8,369 nt of DNA from Bacteroidales bacterium (GTDB lineage Bacteria; Bacteroidota; Bacteroidia; Bacteroidales; UBA932): the NCBI GenBank assembly GCA_017555925.1, contig JAFZFL010000038.1:1-8369 (forward strand), given 5' to 3'. A program made the translations under genes and the position numbers. The notes beneath the pieces were generated by a model. That model did no database searches, was not told the DNA's origin, and worked only from the letters and a program-made list of their open reading frames with translations. Of the stretch, positions 1-7,641 are shown piece by piece (position 1 is the stretch's first letter; each line of letters opens with the position of its first letter).

Positions 1-199
1 AATCGAGCGGAACAGATTTATATACCTTTATATATGTATAATCTCCCGGAATAATATCACCTTCTATAACCATCAGGCTCATATCTTCCTGTTTAAAATT
101 GAGTTCTTCGGGACTAAAATCATATATACAGGCCGCAAAGAGAGCTGCAAACAGCACCAAAACAAAAAAAGTATATATTCTCTTTAACATCTTTGCCAT
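1..199 (-). CDS. Probable DUF4249-family lipoprotein, N-terminal fragment (runs off the window)
   Basis: The first 66 codons are visible; the rest lies beyond the left edge. The protein starts with a basic n-region, a hydrophobic stretch and the lipobox-like FAAC, so it should be a lipoprotein with its acylated Cys at residue 24 (residue 21 if the second ATG, at 188-190, is used). After the Cys come a few acidic residues and then LMVIEGDIIPGDYTYIKVYK. This resembles the first beta strands of DUF4249 proteins, which typically read 'LVVEG-I-...-V-LS-S'. DUF4249 proteins are Bacteroidota lipoproteins of unknown function, often encoded beside TonB-dependent receptors, which is the arrangement here: the receptor gene ends 24 bp upstream. 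I infer a surface or periplasmic partner of that receptor. The family call rests on about 25 residues plus context. Both candidate starts give a workable signal peptide and neither has a clear ribosome binding site. Confidence 0.65.
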   Translation of the reverse strand, partial: MAKMLKRIYTFFVLVLFAALFAACIYDFSPEELNFKQEDMSLMVIEGDIIPGDYTYIKVYKSVPLD

Positions 200-223
200 A
201 TCTTAAATCAACAAATGTTTACA

Positions 224-2881
224 TTAAAACTTGAAATTCAGGTTTATATATGGGATTTGCGAACCAAACACACTAAGTTTGTAGCCTTTTATATTACCTG
301 GTCCCTCCGACTCAAAATAGACCGAATATACATTCTTCCTGCCAGTTACATTATAGACTCCCAACGTAAACGAGAAGTGCGTAAAAGCCTTGAGCTTATG
401 GGTAGGTTCAACATTTATTGCCGCATCAAGTCTGAAATAGTCGGGTATTCTGTAGGAGTTCCTTTGTGAATAGTAGAGCCTGTAAGCTCCCCCGTAATAA
501 TACTTGGCAATAGGGATTGAAACCGGCCTTCCGGTAGAATAGTCGGCATTCAAAGAGATACTGAACCTATGTGTAAATTTATAATTGCCCACTAATTTAA
601 AATCATGGGGTTTGTCAAAAGAGGCATTATACCACTCACCTCCATTGATGGCAGACCCGCCCCTTTCACTGCTTTCGCGCAACTGTGCCCTTGAGTATGT
701 ATATGACATCCATCCGTTAAGTTTACCTATAGGCTTTTTGAACATAACCTCAACACCATAAGCTTTACCTTGTGTTTCAACCACATCATTGGCAATATTC
801 TCATTCATGATAATTACCGCACCGCTTTTATAATCGAGGTAATGCTCCATGTTTTTGTAATATCCCTCAACCGACATCTCCAGTTTATTGTTGGCCATTG
901 ATGCATAAAATCCTGCCGCAGCCTGCCAGCCTGTTTGCGGTTTAATATCCTTATCACTCAATTTCCAGGTATCTGTAGGGGATATTGCAGTTGTATTTGA
1001 CAGCATGTGAATATATTGGTTCATACTGTTGAAGCCAGCTTTAAATGAGACTTTCGGCGAAATCATATATCTTCCCGAAACCCTTATCTCCGGTGCAGCA
1101 TAGACTTTATCAGACTTGAATGCCGTCATCCTTATACCATAATCAAGGAACAACTTCTCTGAAATTTTCCAACTGTCACTTACATAGACCGCAGCCTCCA
1201 CAGCAGTTTCTGTATCAAGAAGTTTAGGCTTTACTTTTGACTCTTCGCCATAAGGCAGATAACTGCCGGGAGAGAGATTGTAATAGACGCCCTCAAGACC
1301 GTATGTTAAAGAGTGTCTGTTATTTAGCAACGAATTAAACTTAAGTTTGCCAAAGCCCTGCCAGATATCAAATGCCAACTCATATGAAGAGACCGGATTA
1401 TATTTGTCAAATGTGGAGTAACCATACTTGTCATATCCGGCATTAAATTCAAATGAGTGTTTTTCATGGAAGTTATTCTTCCATCTCAAGGATGCATTCA
1501 GATTTTCATATCTGTAACTGGTATCTACACTAAACTTGAATGCATCTGTTGAATAGTATCCATTGAGGTGAATTGAGTTGCGTTCATTGAATCTATGGGT
1601 AAGGCCCGCAGTAACGTCATAAAAGGAGGCTGTTCCATTTTTATATCCGCTCTCCTCGGGCAGCAGACCCAACAACCAGTCGGAATAGGTACCTCTTGCT
1701 CCAACTATAAATGTAGTCTTCTTCCCGACAGGTCCCTCAAGATGAGCCCTTGCAGTAAGCAATCCTACACCCAATGAGCCTGTAACATTCTTATTGTTAC
1801 CCTCTCTGCTTCTCACATCAAGCACCGACGATATTCTTCCTCCATACTCTACAGGAATAGAACTCTTGTAGAGTTCAATATCATTTACAATATCGGGGTT
1901 GAACGATGAGAACATTCCAAAAAGATGCGACGGATTATAGACTGTTCCTCCATTGAACAAGACAAGATTCTGATCTGTAGCACCTCCACGTACATTAAAT
2001 CCGCCTGATGCCTCTCCCACACTCTTCACTCCAGGCAGTGTAAGTATAACCTTTACCACATCCGCCTCACCAAATACAGCCGGCACCTTTTTTATCCTCT
2101 CCATCCTCACCTTTTCAATGCCGATCTCGTTATTTCTCAATTTGCTCGAATTCTCTGCAGATACCACCACACTATTAAGAGAAAAGACCCTCTCTTTAAC
2201 AACCACATCAAGCACTCCTTCGTTATATACCATCAGATTAACCTTGGAATCCTCCAATGAGTATCCTGTCACATCCAATATATTCTCACCCAACGGCAAA
2301 AGTATTTTATAGAATCCGTACGCGTCAGACTGGGCCATAGCCTTGGTCTTTGAATCATACAGAAGCACTCCCACAACAGGCTCTCCTGTTCTGGAGTCCC
2401 TTACAAAACCGCTCAAATAGGCTTTACCCTGAGGATTTTGCCTCTCTTTGTCGCCAATTTGGTAAACTTTGTTCTGAGAGGTTGCAACATTTGCATTATC
2501 CTGCAAAATATCTATGTAATCCTGCTGGCTTCTGGTCTCTACTACAACATCATTCTTAAAGTAACCCGATGGCAACTCCGCAGTAAGTCCCGCCCCTTTA
2601 AGTATAAAAATTGAATTATGGGCACGGGAGAACAGATAACCCTTTTCGGTTAATGCTGCCATTATATCCTCTTCAAGAGTGGCACTGCCGCCATTAACTG
2701 TAAATATAAGATTGTCGGCAGAGGGACTTGGAATATAATATACTGGCTGGCTGCTTATACGTCTGAATATACTTACAAGAGAATCTATACCAATATTTCT
2801 ATAAACAGTAGCCTGCTGTGCGTAAGCCAGATTCTGAATGAAGACTATTGCGGCAAAAATCAACAAAACCAACCTTCTCAT
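224..2881 (-). CDS. TonB-dependent outer-membrane receptor with N-terminal STN and carboxypeptidase-regulatory-like domains
   Basis: An 885-residue outer-membrane transporter that should import an unidentified ligand using TonB/ExbBD energy. Visible domains in order: signal peptide (1-21, cleavage after AYA); an STN-like domain (about 28-95, 'IDSLVSIFRRISSQPVYYI' through 'NSIFIL'); a linker; a carboxypeptidase-regulatory-like beta-sandwich (about 155-230, beginning LSGFVRDSRTGEPVVGVLL); a plug (about 250-360, with GGFNVRGG and LYKSSIPVEYGGRISSVLDV); and a beta barrel to the C terminus, which ends in alternating aromatics (NLNFKF) as outer-membrane barrels do. It appears intact. The gene overlaps the upstream exported-protein gene by 4 bp (ATGA) and is followed 24 bp later by a probable DUF4249 lipoprotein. 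No SusD partner is present, so a classic SusCD glycan importer is unlikely. The STN domain would allow FecA-type signalling, but no FecI/FecR pair lies within the window. The substrate cannot be deduced. Confidence 0.93.
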   Translation of the reverse strand: MRRLVLLIFAAIVFIQNLAYAQQATVYRNIGIDSLVSIFRRISSQPVYYIPSPSADNLIFTVNGGSATLEEDIMAALTEKGYLFSRAHNSIFILKGAGLTAELPSGYFKNDVVVETRSQQDYIDILQDNANVATSQNKVYQIGDKERQNPQGKAYLSGFVRDSRTGEPVVGVLLYDSKTKAMAQSDAYGFYKILLPLGENILDVTGYSLEDSKVNLMVYNEGVLDVVVKERVFSLNSVVVSAENSSKLRNNEIGIEKVRMERIKKVPAVFGEADVVKVILTLPGVKSVGEASGGFNVRGGATDQNLVLFNGGTVYNPSHLFGMFSSFNPDIVNDIELYKSSIPVEYGGRISSVLDVRSREGNNKNVTGSLGVGLLTARAHLEGPVGKKTTFIVGARGTYSDWLLGLLPEESGYKNGTASFYDVTAGLTHRFNERNSIHLNGYYSTDAFKFSVDTSYRYENLNASLRWKNNFHEKHSFEFNAGYDKYGYSTFDKYNPVSSYELAFDIWQGFGKLKFNSLLNNRHSLTYGLEGVYYNLSPGSYLPYGEESKVKPKLLDTETAVEAAVYVSDSWKISEKLFLDYGIRMTAFKSDKVYAAPEIRVSGRYMISPKVSFKAGFNSMNQYIHMLSNTTAISPTDTWKLSDKDIKPQTGWQAAAGFYASMANNKLEMSVEGYYKNMEHYLDYKSGAVIIMNENIANDVVETQGKAYGVEVMFKKPIGKLNGWMSYTYSRAQLRESSERGGSAINGGEWYNASFDKPHDFKLVGNYKFTHRFSISLNADYSTGRPVSIPIAKYYYGGAYRLYYSQRNSYRIPDYFRLDAAINVEPTHKLKAFTHFSFTLGVYNVTGRKNVYSVYFESEGPGNIKGYKLSVFGSQIPYINLNFKF

Positions 2882-3621
2882 AGCTCACCCCTCCTGCCCT
2901 CGATAAAATCCATTATACTTACAAACACCTTATCTTTTGACTCTTTGCCTGCAAGATGCATATTATGAGCCTTTATATGTTGCTTTATCGCGCTCTTATA
3001 CTCCTTATATATTCTTGTAAGATCGCCTTTATTCTTAAAACTCACAACTCTACCATCTTTTACAACATAATAGCTGTATGCCGGATAGAACTGTTTCAAT
3101 ATGGCAGTATTCGACTCAGCAGTACTGGCCTTCTCATTAAAAATCTTCTTTATTCTCTTAAGCAGCATATCTGTACCATTATGCAGCACTTCATAGTAGC
3201 CATAATCGAGTCCGCTTATTCCATCTTCAGGAGTATGATTGATAAAATTGTGCTCACCCAAAGAGAAATTACTCACATGGCTCTTGTCCAGCACTATTAT
3301 CATTCCTGTACCATACATCTGCAGATAGAGTTCGTCGCTATGCGCATTAAGATTCATTTTAAGTCCGGCAAACTCTTTCTTGTTATAGTAGAGTCTGCCC
3401 TCCATAAACTCATCTGAATAGGCATACACACTTCCAGTATATCGGTATGGATACTTTACCGCAGCCGGGCCTCTGAATACCACAGCGTCTATCTTTGCAT
3501 CATTAATGTTGTCATAGCTCACCTTTACAATATTTTCATCTTTTTTCAACTCTTGTGCAAAGCCGAAACTACAGGGGAGCAAGATGATGGCAACCAGTAA
3601 AAGGAGTATAAATTTTCTCAT
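2878..3621 (-). CDS. Exported protein of unknown function, encoded just upstream of the receptor
   Basis: I do not recognise a named family. The 247-residue product starts MRKFILLLLVAIILLPCSFGFAQ, a clear Sec signal peptide probably cleaved after Ala22. The Cys17 context (LLPC) is a poor lipobox, so it is more likely a soluble periplasmic or surface protein. The mature part appears mostly beta in its first half: RYTGSVYAYSDEF, then GLKMNLNAHSDELYL, then IIVLDKSHVSNFSLGEHNFI. This is followed by GYYEVLHNGTDMLLKRIKKIF, a charged loop, YYVVKDGRVVSF, and a basic helical tail (200-247). Uncharacterised Bacteroidota exported proteins show a similar 'YYEVL-G---LLK' then 'Y-V--G---' pattern; that comparison is from memory. 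The start at 3621 is preferred because one 54 bp further upstream would place 18 residues before the signal peptide and overlap malQ. Its stop overlaps the receptor start, so the two products probably act together, for example in ligand capture or receptor assembly. Confidence 0.8.
   Translation of the reverse strand: MRKFILLLLVAIILLPCSFGFAQELKKDENIVKVSYDNINDAKIDAVVFRGPAAVKYPYRYTGSVYAYSDEFMEGRLYYNKKEFAGLKMNLNAHSDELYLQMYGTGMIIVLDKSHVSNFSLGEHNFINHTPEDGISGLDYGYYEVLHNGTDMLLKRIKKIFNEKASTAESNTAILKQFYPAYSYYVVKDGRVVSFKNKGDLTRIYKEYKSAIKQHIKAHNMHLAGKESKDKVFVSIMDFIEGRRGEL
2888..2895 (-). promoter_or_regulatory. Strong Shine-Dalgarno sequence for the TonB-dependent receptor gene
   Basis: Read on the minus strand this is AGGAGGGG, with 6 nt (TGAGCT) before the receptor ATG at 2879-2881; the core AGGAGG ends 8 nt before it. 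It lies inside the last codons of the upstream gene, where it encodes part of Arg-Arg-Gly. It supports the receptor start and suggests translational coupling across the ATGA overlap. Most Bacteroidota genes lack such a sequence, including the others here. Whether it is used, or is only a by-product of the Arg-Arg-Gly codons, cannot be told from sequence. Confidence 0.55.
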
Positions 3622-3628
3622 AATCTTT

Positions 3629-6163
3629 TTATTTTCTTTTTCTTGCACTCTCTCCAAGCATTGCAGCAATTGCACCGTTCATCTTGTTTGCCTGCAACAG
3701 CTCCTCAAGTGGCAAGTGCATCCTGTAACGCCAATAGTGGTTTGGATTGGACGGATCGTTTATACGCTCCGCATCAACAAACCTGCTCCTTATCTTTTCA
3801 TCTATTGAAATCCAGTCCTGAAGAGGGAATATCGCCAACATACTTGGTGCAGCAAGGTTTTGTTTAAGCATATTCGAACAATCGGCAGGAAGGGCATCGG
3901 TAATTGGGACTGTTGTCTTTGCATCAATGTTGGCAACGGCTCCCATTGTTGTTCCCAGACGTCGTCCAAGCCACATTCTCATTGTTTCGCTGTCGTGAGT
4001 ACTGGTTGTACAGACACTCAAATATGGATACTCCGCCGGATTACCCAAATCTCTTCCAAACTGTTTTGGCATTATCATCAGTTCCAATGAGAATATTTTC
4101 AGATTGTTCATACACCTGGTTACCGACGGCGACAACATTCCCAAGTCTTCTCCGCATGAAAGCATATTGGTTGCCGCAATAAGCTGCTGCAGCTTTTTAA
4201 TTGCATTGTTGTACCACATCTGGTCATGACGTTCAAAGAAGTACCAATGGTGTAATCTGTCATAAGCCTCCTTTTCATATTGTGGCAGCTCCCTGTATTG
4301 GGCGCCATTCTGTCCGGAGATCATCGGGTGATATTTGCCTTTTACGTATGAGTCCTCTATGAACAATCTGTCGAGACCCTGATAATTGTTGCTCTTTTCA
4401 AGATCTGCCCCACTCGGCACTCCCATCTCCCTTATCTCTGTGAGTGTAAGAGGCCATGTAGGGTAGAAATGGCCCATACGTCCATCCTTATACTCAATGG
4501 GAGTTTCCCATATTCTGAAGAAACCAAGAATATGGTCTATCCTGTAGGCATCAAAATATTTTGCAAAACAAGTAAGGCGCTGCTTCCACCACTTGTAATT
4601 GTCCTGAGCCATCTTCTCCCAATTGTAAGTTGGGAAGCCCCAATTCTGACCAGAGATGGAGAAGAAGTCAGGCGGTGCTCCTGCCTGTTGGCCAAAATTG
4701 AAGAGTTCGGGATATTGCCATGCTTCAACGCTGTCGCGCGAAATACCTATTGGAATATCACCCTTTATTGCCACGCCACACGCTTTGGCATGCTCTTTTG
4801 TTGCACACATCTGCTTGTAAAGGTTATATTGCAGATACACGTAAAAGAATACATCATCTGAATACTTGCTCTCCGGAGCTGATATTTTATCTATAAGTTT
4901 TTGCGAAAATACCGAGCAATTAATGTTTGAAAACTCAGGCAGCTTTGTCCAGTGACGGAAATTTGCTGTTTTGAAATGGTCACGCAATGCAGAGAAAACA
5001 GCATAAGGCAAAAGCCACTCCCTGTTCTCCTTGGCAAATGTATAATATGCCGGTTCTGCAAAAGCGCTCTCCTTTTCTTGTCTGTACATAACCCTACAGT
5101 AAGCCATTTTGAATTGCCATGTAGCCTCATAATCAAGGAACATATTGTTATTCAAACTCTTACCCTCTCTCTTAAACTGTTTTAGAAGTTTTTCATCCTT
5201 CATCTGTCCCAGCTCCTCAAGGTTTATGTATAGAGGATGAAGCGCTAAAGTTGATATGCAATTGTATGGATATGAATCTTTCCATGAAAGGTGGGCTGTT
5301 GTATCATTGATTGGCAACAACTGAATTATTGACATTCCGGTCTTTGCTGCCCAATCTACAAGAAGTCTCAAATCCTTGAAATCTCCCACGCCCTGACTCC
5401 CTTTACTCCTCAATGAGAATACTGGAACAGCAACTCCGGCAAAACGGGGTCTGGCAATAGGCAACGATGTTTGGGAGTGTTCTATCACTACAGTTGAGTT
5501 CTTGCTCACTTTAGGTACAACCATCTCTCTGTTGTTGCAATTCTCCCAAATAGAATCGGATGTATCTTTATCAAGAATCACAAACTTATACTCCCACTGC
5601 TCATCTGCAAATTTTTTCACATCGAGGTAAGCTTCCCACCTTAGACCATCTATGCGCGTCATAGGTACAGAGAGTTGGGGATTCCACTCGCCCAAAGCCT
5701 TTGAACTGCCGCAAATCCTCACCTGTGAGTTCTCAGGGACATTTGGTACAATGGCTCTTATTACCAACTCATTATCTTTCCTATGCGTCTGTCCGTAACT
5801 TGCAGCACCCTGGGCATAGAAGACATCCGAGAATGGTGATGTTAGAAAAGGGGACTCCTCTGTATTGCCTGTCCATTGGTCATAGCTCTCAAGTTTGGTT
5901 GTAGCTGTTCCAATGGCTACAGACCTGCTCTTGCCCACTTCATAATAGATATTTCCAGACTGCTCCCTTACAAAATATTTATATGATAAGAACCTCTCCT
6001 TTGCACTGTTGAAATTTATCTGCGCACTCCACAATGAATCCCCCTCATACTCCATTTTTAGAGCCTTTTGCGGATCATTCATTCCAAGAGCCTTTGTTGA
6101 ACCTGTAATAAAAAGCTCCTCATTATGTACAGGGTTGAAGTTGATAATAAATTTGATGGTCAT
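3629..6163 (-). CDS. malQ: 4-alpha-glucanotransferase (GH77) with tandem N-terminal CBM20 starch-binding domains
   Basis: A cytoplasmic disproportionating enzyme of 844 residues that moves maltosyl or longer alpha-1,4-glucan segments between chains in maltodextrin and glycogen metabolism. Two CBM20-like modules occupy about residues 2-100 (ELFITGSTKALGMNDPQKAL) and 130-230 (VRICGSSKALGEWNPQLSVPM). The GH77 barrel follows with FSLRSKGSQGVGDFKDL, LLPINDT, KGDIPIGISRDSVEAW and GAPPDFFSISGQNWGFPTYNW. Catalytic residues by motif are the nucleophile Asp543 (YRIDH), acid/base Glu672 (CGEDLG) and stabiliser Asp724 (STHDSET). The C terminus has the usual NHYWRYRMHL. This is the architecture of Bacteroidota MalQ and plant DPE2, much longer than amylomaltases of about 500 residues. 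There is no signal peptide. The start at 6163 gives MTIKFIINFNP, typical of the family; an ATG at 6188-6190 would add nine residues and overlap the upstream gene. It lies 4 bp after the flippase-like gene and 7 bp before the exported-protein gene. Confidence 0.96.
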   Translation of the reverse strand: MTIKFIINFNPVHNEELFITGSTKALGMNDPQKALKMEYEGDSLWSAQINFNSAKERFLSYKYFVREQSGNIYYEVGKSRSVAIGTATTKLESYDQWTGNTEESPFLTSPFSDVFYAQGAASYGQTHRKDNELVIRAIVPNVPENSQVRICGSSKALGEWNPQLSVPMTRIDGLRWEAYLDVKKFADEQWEYKFVILDKDTSDSIWENCNNREMVVPKVSKNSTVVIEHSQTSLPIARPRFAGVAVPVFSLRSKGSQGVGDFKDLRLLVDWAAKTGMSIIQLLPINDTTAHLSWKDSYPYNCISTLALHPLYINLEELGQMKDEKLLKQFKREGKSLNNNMFLDYEATWQFKMAYCRVMYRQEKESAFAEPAYYTFAKENREWLLPYAVFSALRDHFKTANFRHWTKLPEFSNINCSVFSQKLIDKISAPESKYSDDVFFYVYLQYNLYKQMCATKEHAKACGVAIKGDIPIGISRDSVEAWQYPELFNFGQQAGAPPDFFSISGQNWGFPTYNWEKMAQDNYKWWKQRLTCFAKYFDAYRIDHILGFFRIWETPIEYKDGRMGHFYPTWPLTLTEIREMGVPSGADLEKSNNYQGLDRLFIEDSYVKGKYHPMISGQNGAQYRELPQYEKEAYDRLHHWYFFERHDQMWYNNAIKKLQQLIAATNMLSCGEDLGMLSPSVTRCMNNLKIFSLELMIMPKQFGRDLGNPAEYPYLSVCTTSTHDSETMRMWLGRRLGTTMGAVANIDAKTTVPITDALPADCSNMLKQNLAAPSMLAIFPLQDWISIDEKIRSRFVDAERINDPSNPNHYWRYRMHLPLEELLQANKMNGAIAAMLGESARKRK

Positions 6164-6167
6164 AATA

Positions 6168-7181
6168 TTATGATCTTTTAGAAGAAACACTCAGACTTAC
6201 AAGCGACACCAATCCGCATACAATCATTACCAAAGCCTGGGCCTCATGAGATATTGTAGCAAATATTACTCCTGTAGTCTGGGCTATACCATAAACACTG
6301 GCAAGAGCCAGACTCAAGATAAAATGATATGCTCCCAAACCACCCTGAACCGGGACTGCCCATCCCAGGCCTCCGACAATCATCAAAAAGAGTGCATCTG
6401 CACCATTGAGATGACCCACTGTCGGGAAGGCTAAAATTGTTGTAAAACTTGTAAGCCAATAGGTAAGCCATATAAGAACCGTATATAGAATAAACAGCCA
6501 TTTCTGCCTCATTGCAAATAGGGTTACCAGACCTTTCATAAGTCCTTTGACCATATCTGCAATCTTACCTATTATTTTTATTTTCAATAACTTTGCTCTG
6601 TAAATCCATACAACTGAAGCCAATATGGCTATAACCGCAAAGGCAATGACACCAATCCATCCGAGCTCCACACTGAACCTCTCTTTCAAAGGCATATAGA
6701 GTTCATCGGCCAAAAAACTGCCAAACTCATTCCACTTGAAAAGCAACAAAACAACCATCCAGCCCAAAAGGCAAACCATATCAAGCGCCCTCTCAACCAC
6801 TACAGTTCCAAGAGCCCCTTCAAATGTAAGTCTCTTATTACGTGCAACAACGCCACACCTTGCAAACTCTCCGGCCCTCGGCACCACAAAGTTTGTGAGG
6901 TATGCTATGGCCACTCCATCGTAAGCCTCCTTAAATGAAATTTTGCTGTCAAGAGGTTGCAAAAGAAGCTGCCAACGCAATGCCCTTACAATAAAGCCCA
7001 ATATGCCAATAAGCATTGAAGCCCCTATCCAGTAGAAGTTACAGCTTTTGAGGCCATTTATAAAATCCTCCCACCTGACCTCCTTGAATGAAAAAAACAA
7101 CAAAATACCTGCTATTGACAACAAGAACAGGTATTTGACTATTTTTTTAAATGATATGTCCTTTTTAGATCCCGCCGGCAT
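6168..7181 (-). CDS. Flippase-like integral membrane protein, LPG_synthase_TM / UPF0104 (YbhN) family
   Basis: A 337-residue inner-membrane protein with about eight predicted helices, near residues 14-32, 50-66, 88-102, 128-147, 173-194, 228-250, 262-293 and 298-331. Family-like motifs are NFVVPRAGEFAR (97-108), VVVERALDMV (127-136) and the glycine-rich WAVPVQGGLGAYH (274-286). The family includes the membrane half of MprF, which flips aminoacyl-phosphatidylglycerol. This protein has no synthetase domain, so it would be a stand-alone lipid or polyprenyl-lipid translocase or accessory. Older annotations often call such proteins 'dolichol-P-glucose synthetase', which I would not adopt. The start at 7181 has no in-frame Met near it and is preceded by GAAGGG only 2 nt away, too close for a normal Shine-Dalgarno. 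It lies 46 bp after panD and 4 bp before malQ. The substrate is unknown. Confidence 0.88.
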   Translation of the reverse strand: MPAGSKKDISFKKIVKYLFLLSIAGILLFFSFKEVRWEDFINGLKSCNFYWIGASMLIGILGFIVRALRWQLLLQPLDSKISFKEAYDGVAIAYLTNFVVPRAGEFARCGVVARNKRLTFEGALGTVVVERALDMVCLLGWMVVLLLFKWNEFGSFLADELYMPLKERFSVELGWIGVIAFAVIAILASVVWIYRAKLLKIKIIGKIADMVKGLMKGLVTLFAMRQKWLFILYTVLIWLTYWLTSFTTILAFPTVGHLNGADALFLMIVGGLGWAVPVQGGLGAYHFILSLALASVYGIAQTTGVIFATISHEAQALVMIVCGLVSLVSLSVSSKRS

Positions 7182-7227
7182 AACCCTTCAAAATCCAATT
7201 ATGGAATCCTATTATGCTCACACGAGC

Positions 7228-7581
7228 CTATTTGATCAACTTGTTGGTTACAGAGTCGGGGAAAACAACCATAGGCTTAAACTCTTTGGCCTCCTCCGGA
7301 GTCATTAATGCATACGACATAATGATGACAAGATCTCCCACAGCACATTTGCGGGCAGCAGCTCCGTTCAGACAGATCTTTCCGCTTCCTCTCTCCCCTT
7401 TTATTACGTAAGTCTCAAGTCTCTCGCCATTATTGATATTAACAATCTGTACCTTCTCGTTCTCATAAAGGCCTGCAGCCTCAATAAGATCCTCATCAAT
7501 TGTAATACTTCCTATATAATTGAGGTTAGCCTCAGTTATAGTTACTCTATGTATCTTTGATTTTACTACCTCTATAAACAT
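7228..7581 (-). CDS. panD: Aspartate 1-decarboxylase proenzyme
   Basis: Converts L-aspartate to beta-alanine, the amine substrate of PanC in pantothenate (vitamin B5 / coenzyme A) synthesis; cytoplasmic. The 117-residue product is slightly shorter than the 126 residues of E. coli PanD and aligns without gaps over the active region. The self-cleavage site is Gly24-Ser25 in NYIGSITID, which should yield a short beta chain and an alpha chain with an N-terminal pyruvoyl group. Lys9, Arg54, Thr57 and Tyr58, implicated in catalysis or processing in this family, are all at the expected positions ([14 protein letters not shown]). The NGAAAR and [12 protein letters not shown] segments are also typical. 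It lies 60 bp downstream of panC, consistent with co-transcription. The leader is A-rich with no Shine-Dalgarno. The E. coli maturation factor PanZ is not encoded here, and many PanD proteins do not need one. Confidence 0.97.
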   Translation of the reverse strand: MFIEVVKSKIHRVTITEANLNYIGSITIDEDLIEAAGLYENEKVQIVNINNGERLETYVIKGERGSGKICLNGAAARKCAVGDLVIIMSYALMTPEEAKEFKPMVVFPDSVTNKLIK

Positions 7582-7641
7582 AAGTAGAATTTTTTTTCTA
7601 TTTCTATTCCCTTCCCGACAGATCTTTCTGCCACTCTTTTT

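Noticed and set aside
212..219. Possible Bacteroidota -7 box (minus strand AACATTTG) before the DUF4249-like gene
   Set aside because: It has one mismatch to TAnnTTTG, no TTTG box at the right distance upstream, and lies only about 13 nt from the start codon; probably chance in AT-rich sequence.
2956..3417. Plus-strand open frame of 153 codons
   Set aside because: It lies wholly antisense to the exported-protein gene, has no recognisable domain and its cysteine- and isoleucine-rich composition is typical of a shadow frame.
3622..3675. Upstream start for the exported protein at 3675
   Set aside because: It would put 18 extra residues before an otherwise normal signal peptide and overlap the end of malQ by 47 bp; the ATG at 3619-3621 gives MRKFILLLL, a standard Sec signal start.
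4469..4861. Plus-strand open frame of 130 codons
   Set aside because: It is antisense to the GH77 catalytic core, where the minus-strand frame carries invariant motifs; treated as a shadow.
6164..6190. Upstream start for malQ at 6190
   Set aside because: It adds nine residues before the family-typical MTIKF opening and overlaps the flippase-like gene; the start at 6163 fits the conserved N-terminus.
7617..7632. Short inverted repeat between panC and panD (minus strand GGCAGA, loop AAGA, TCTGTC) as a terminator
   Set aside because: The stem is six pairs with one G-U and is followed on the minus strand by a purine-rich run, not U residues; the T-rich side faces the plus strand, where there is no gene to terminate.
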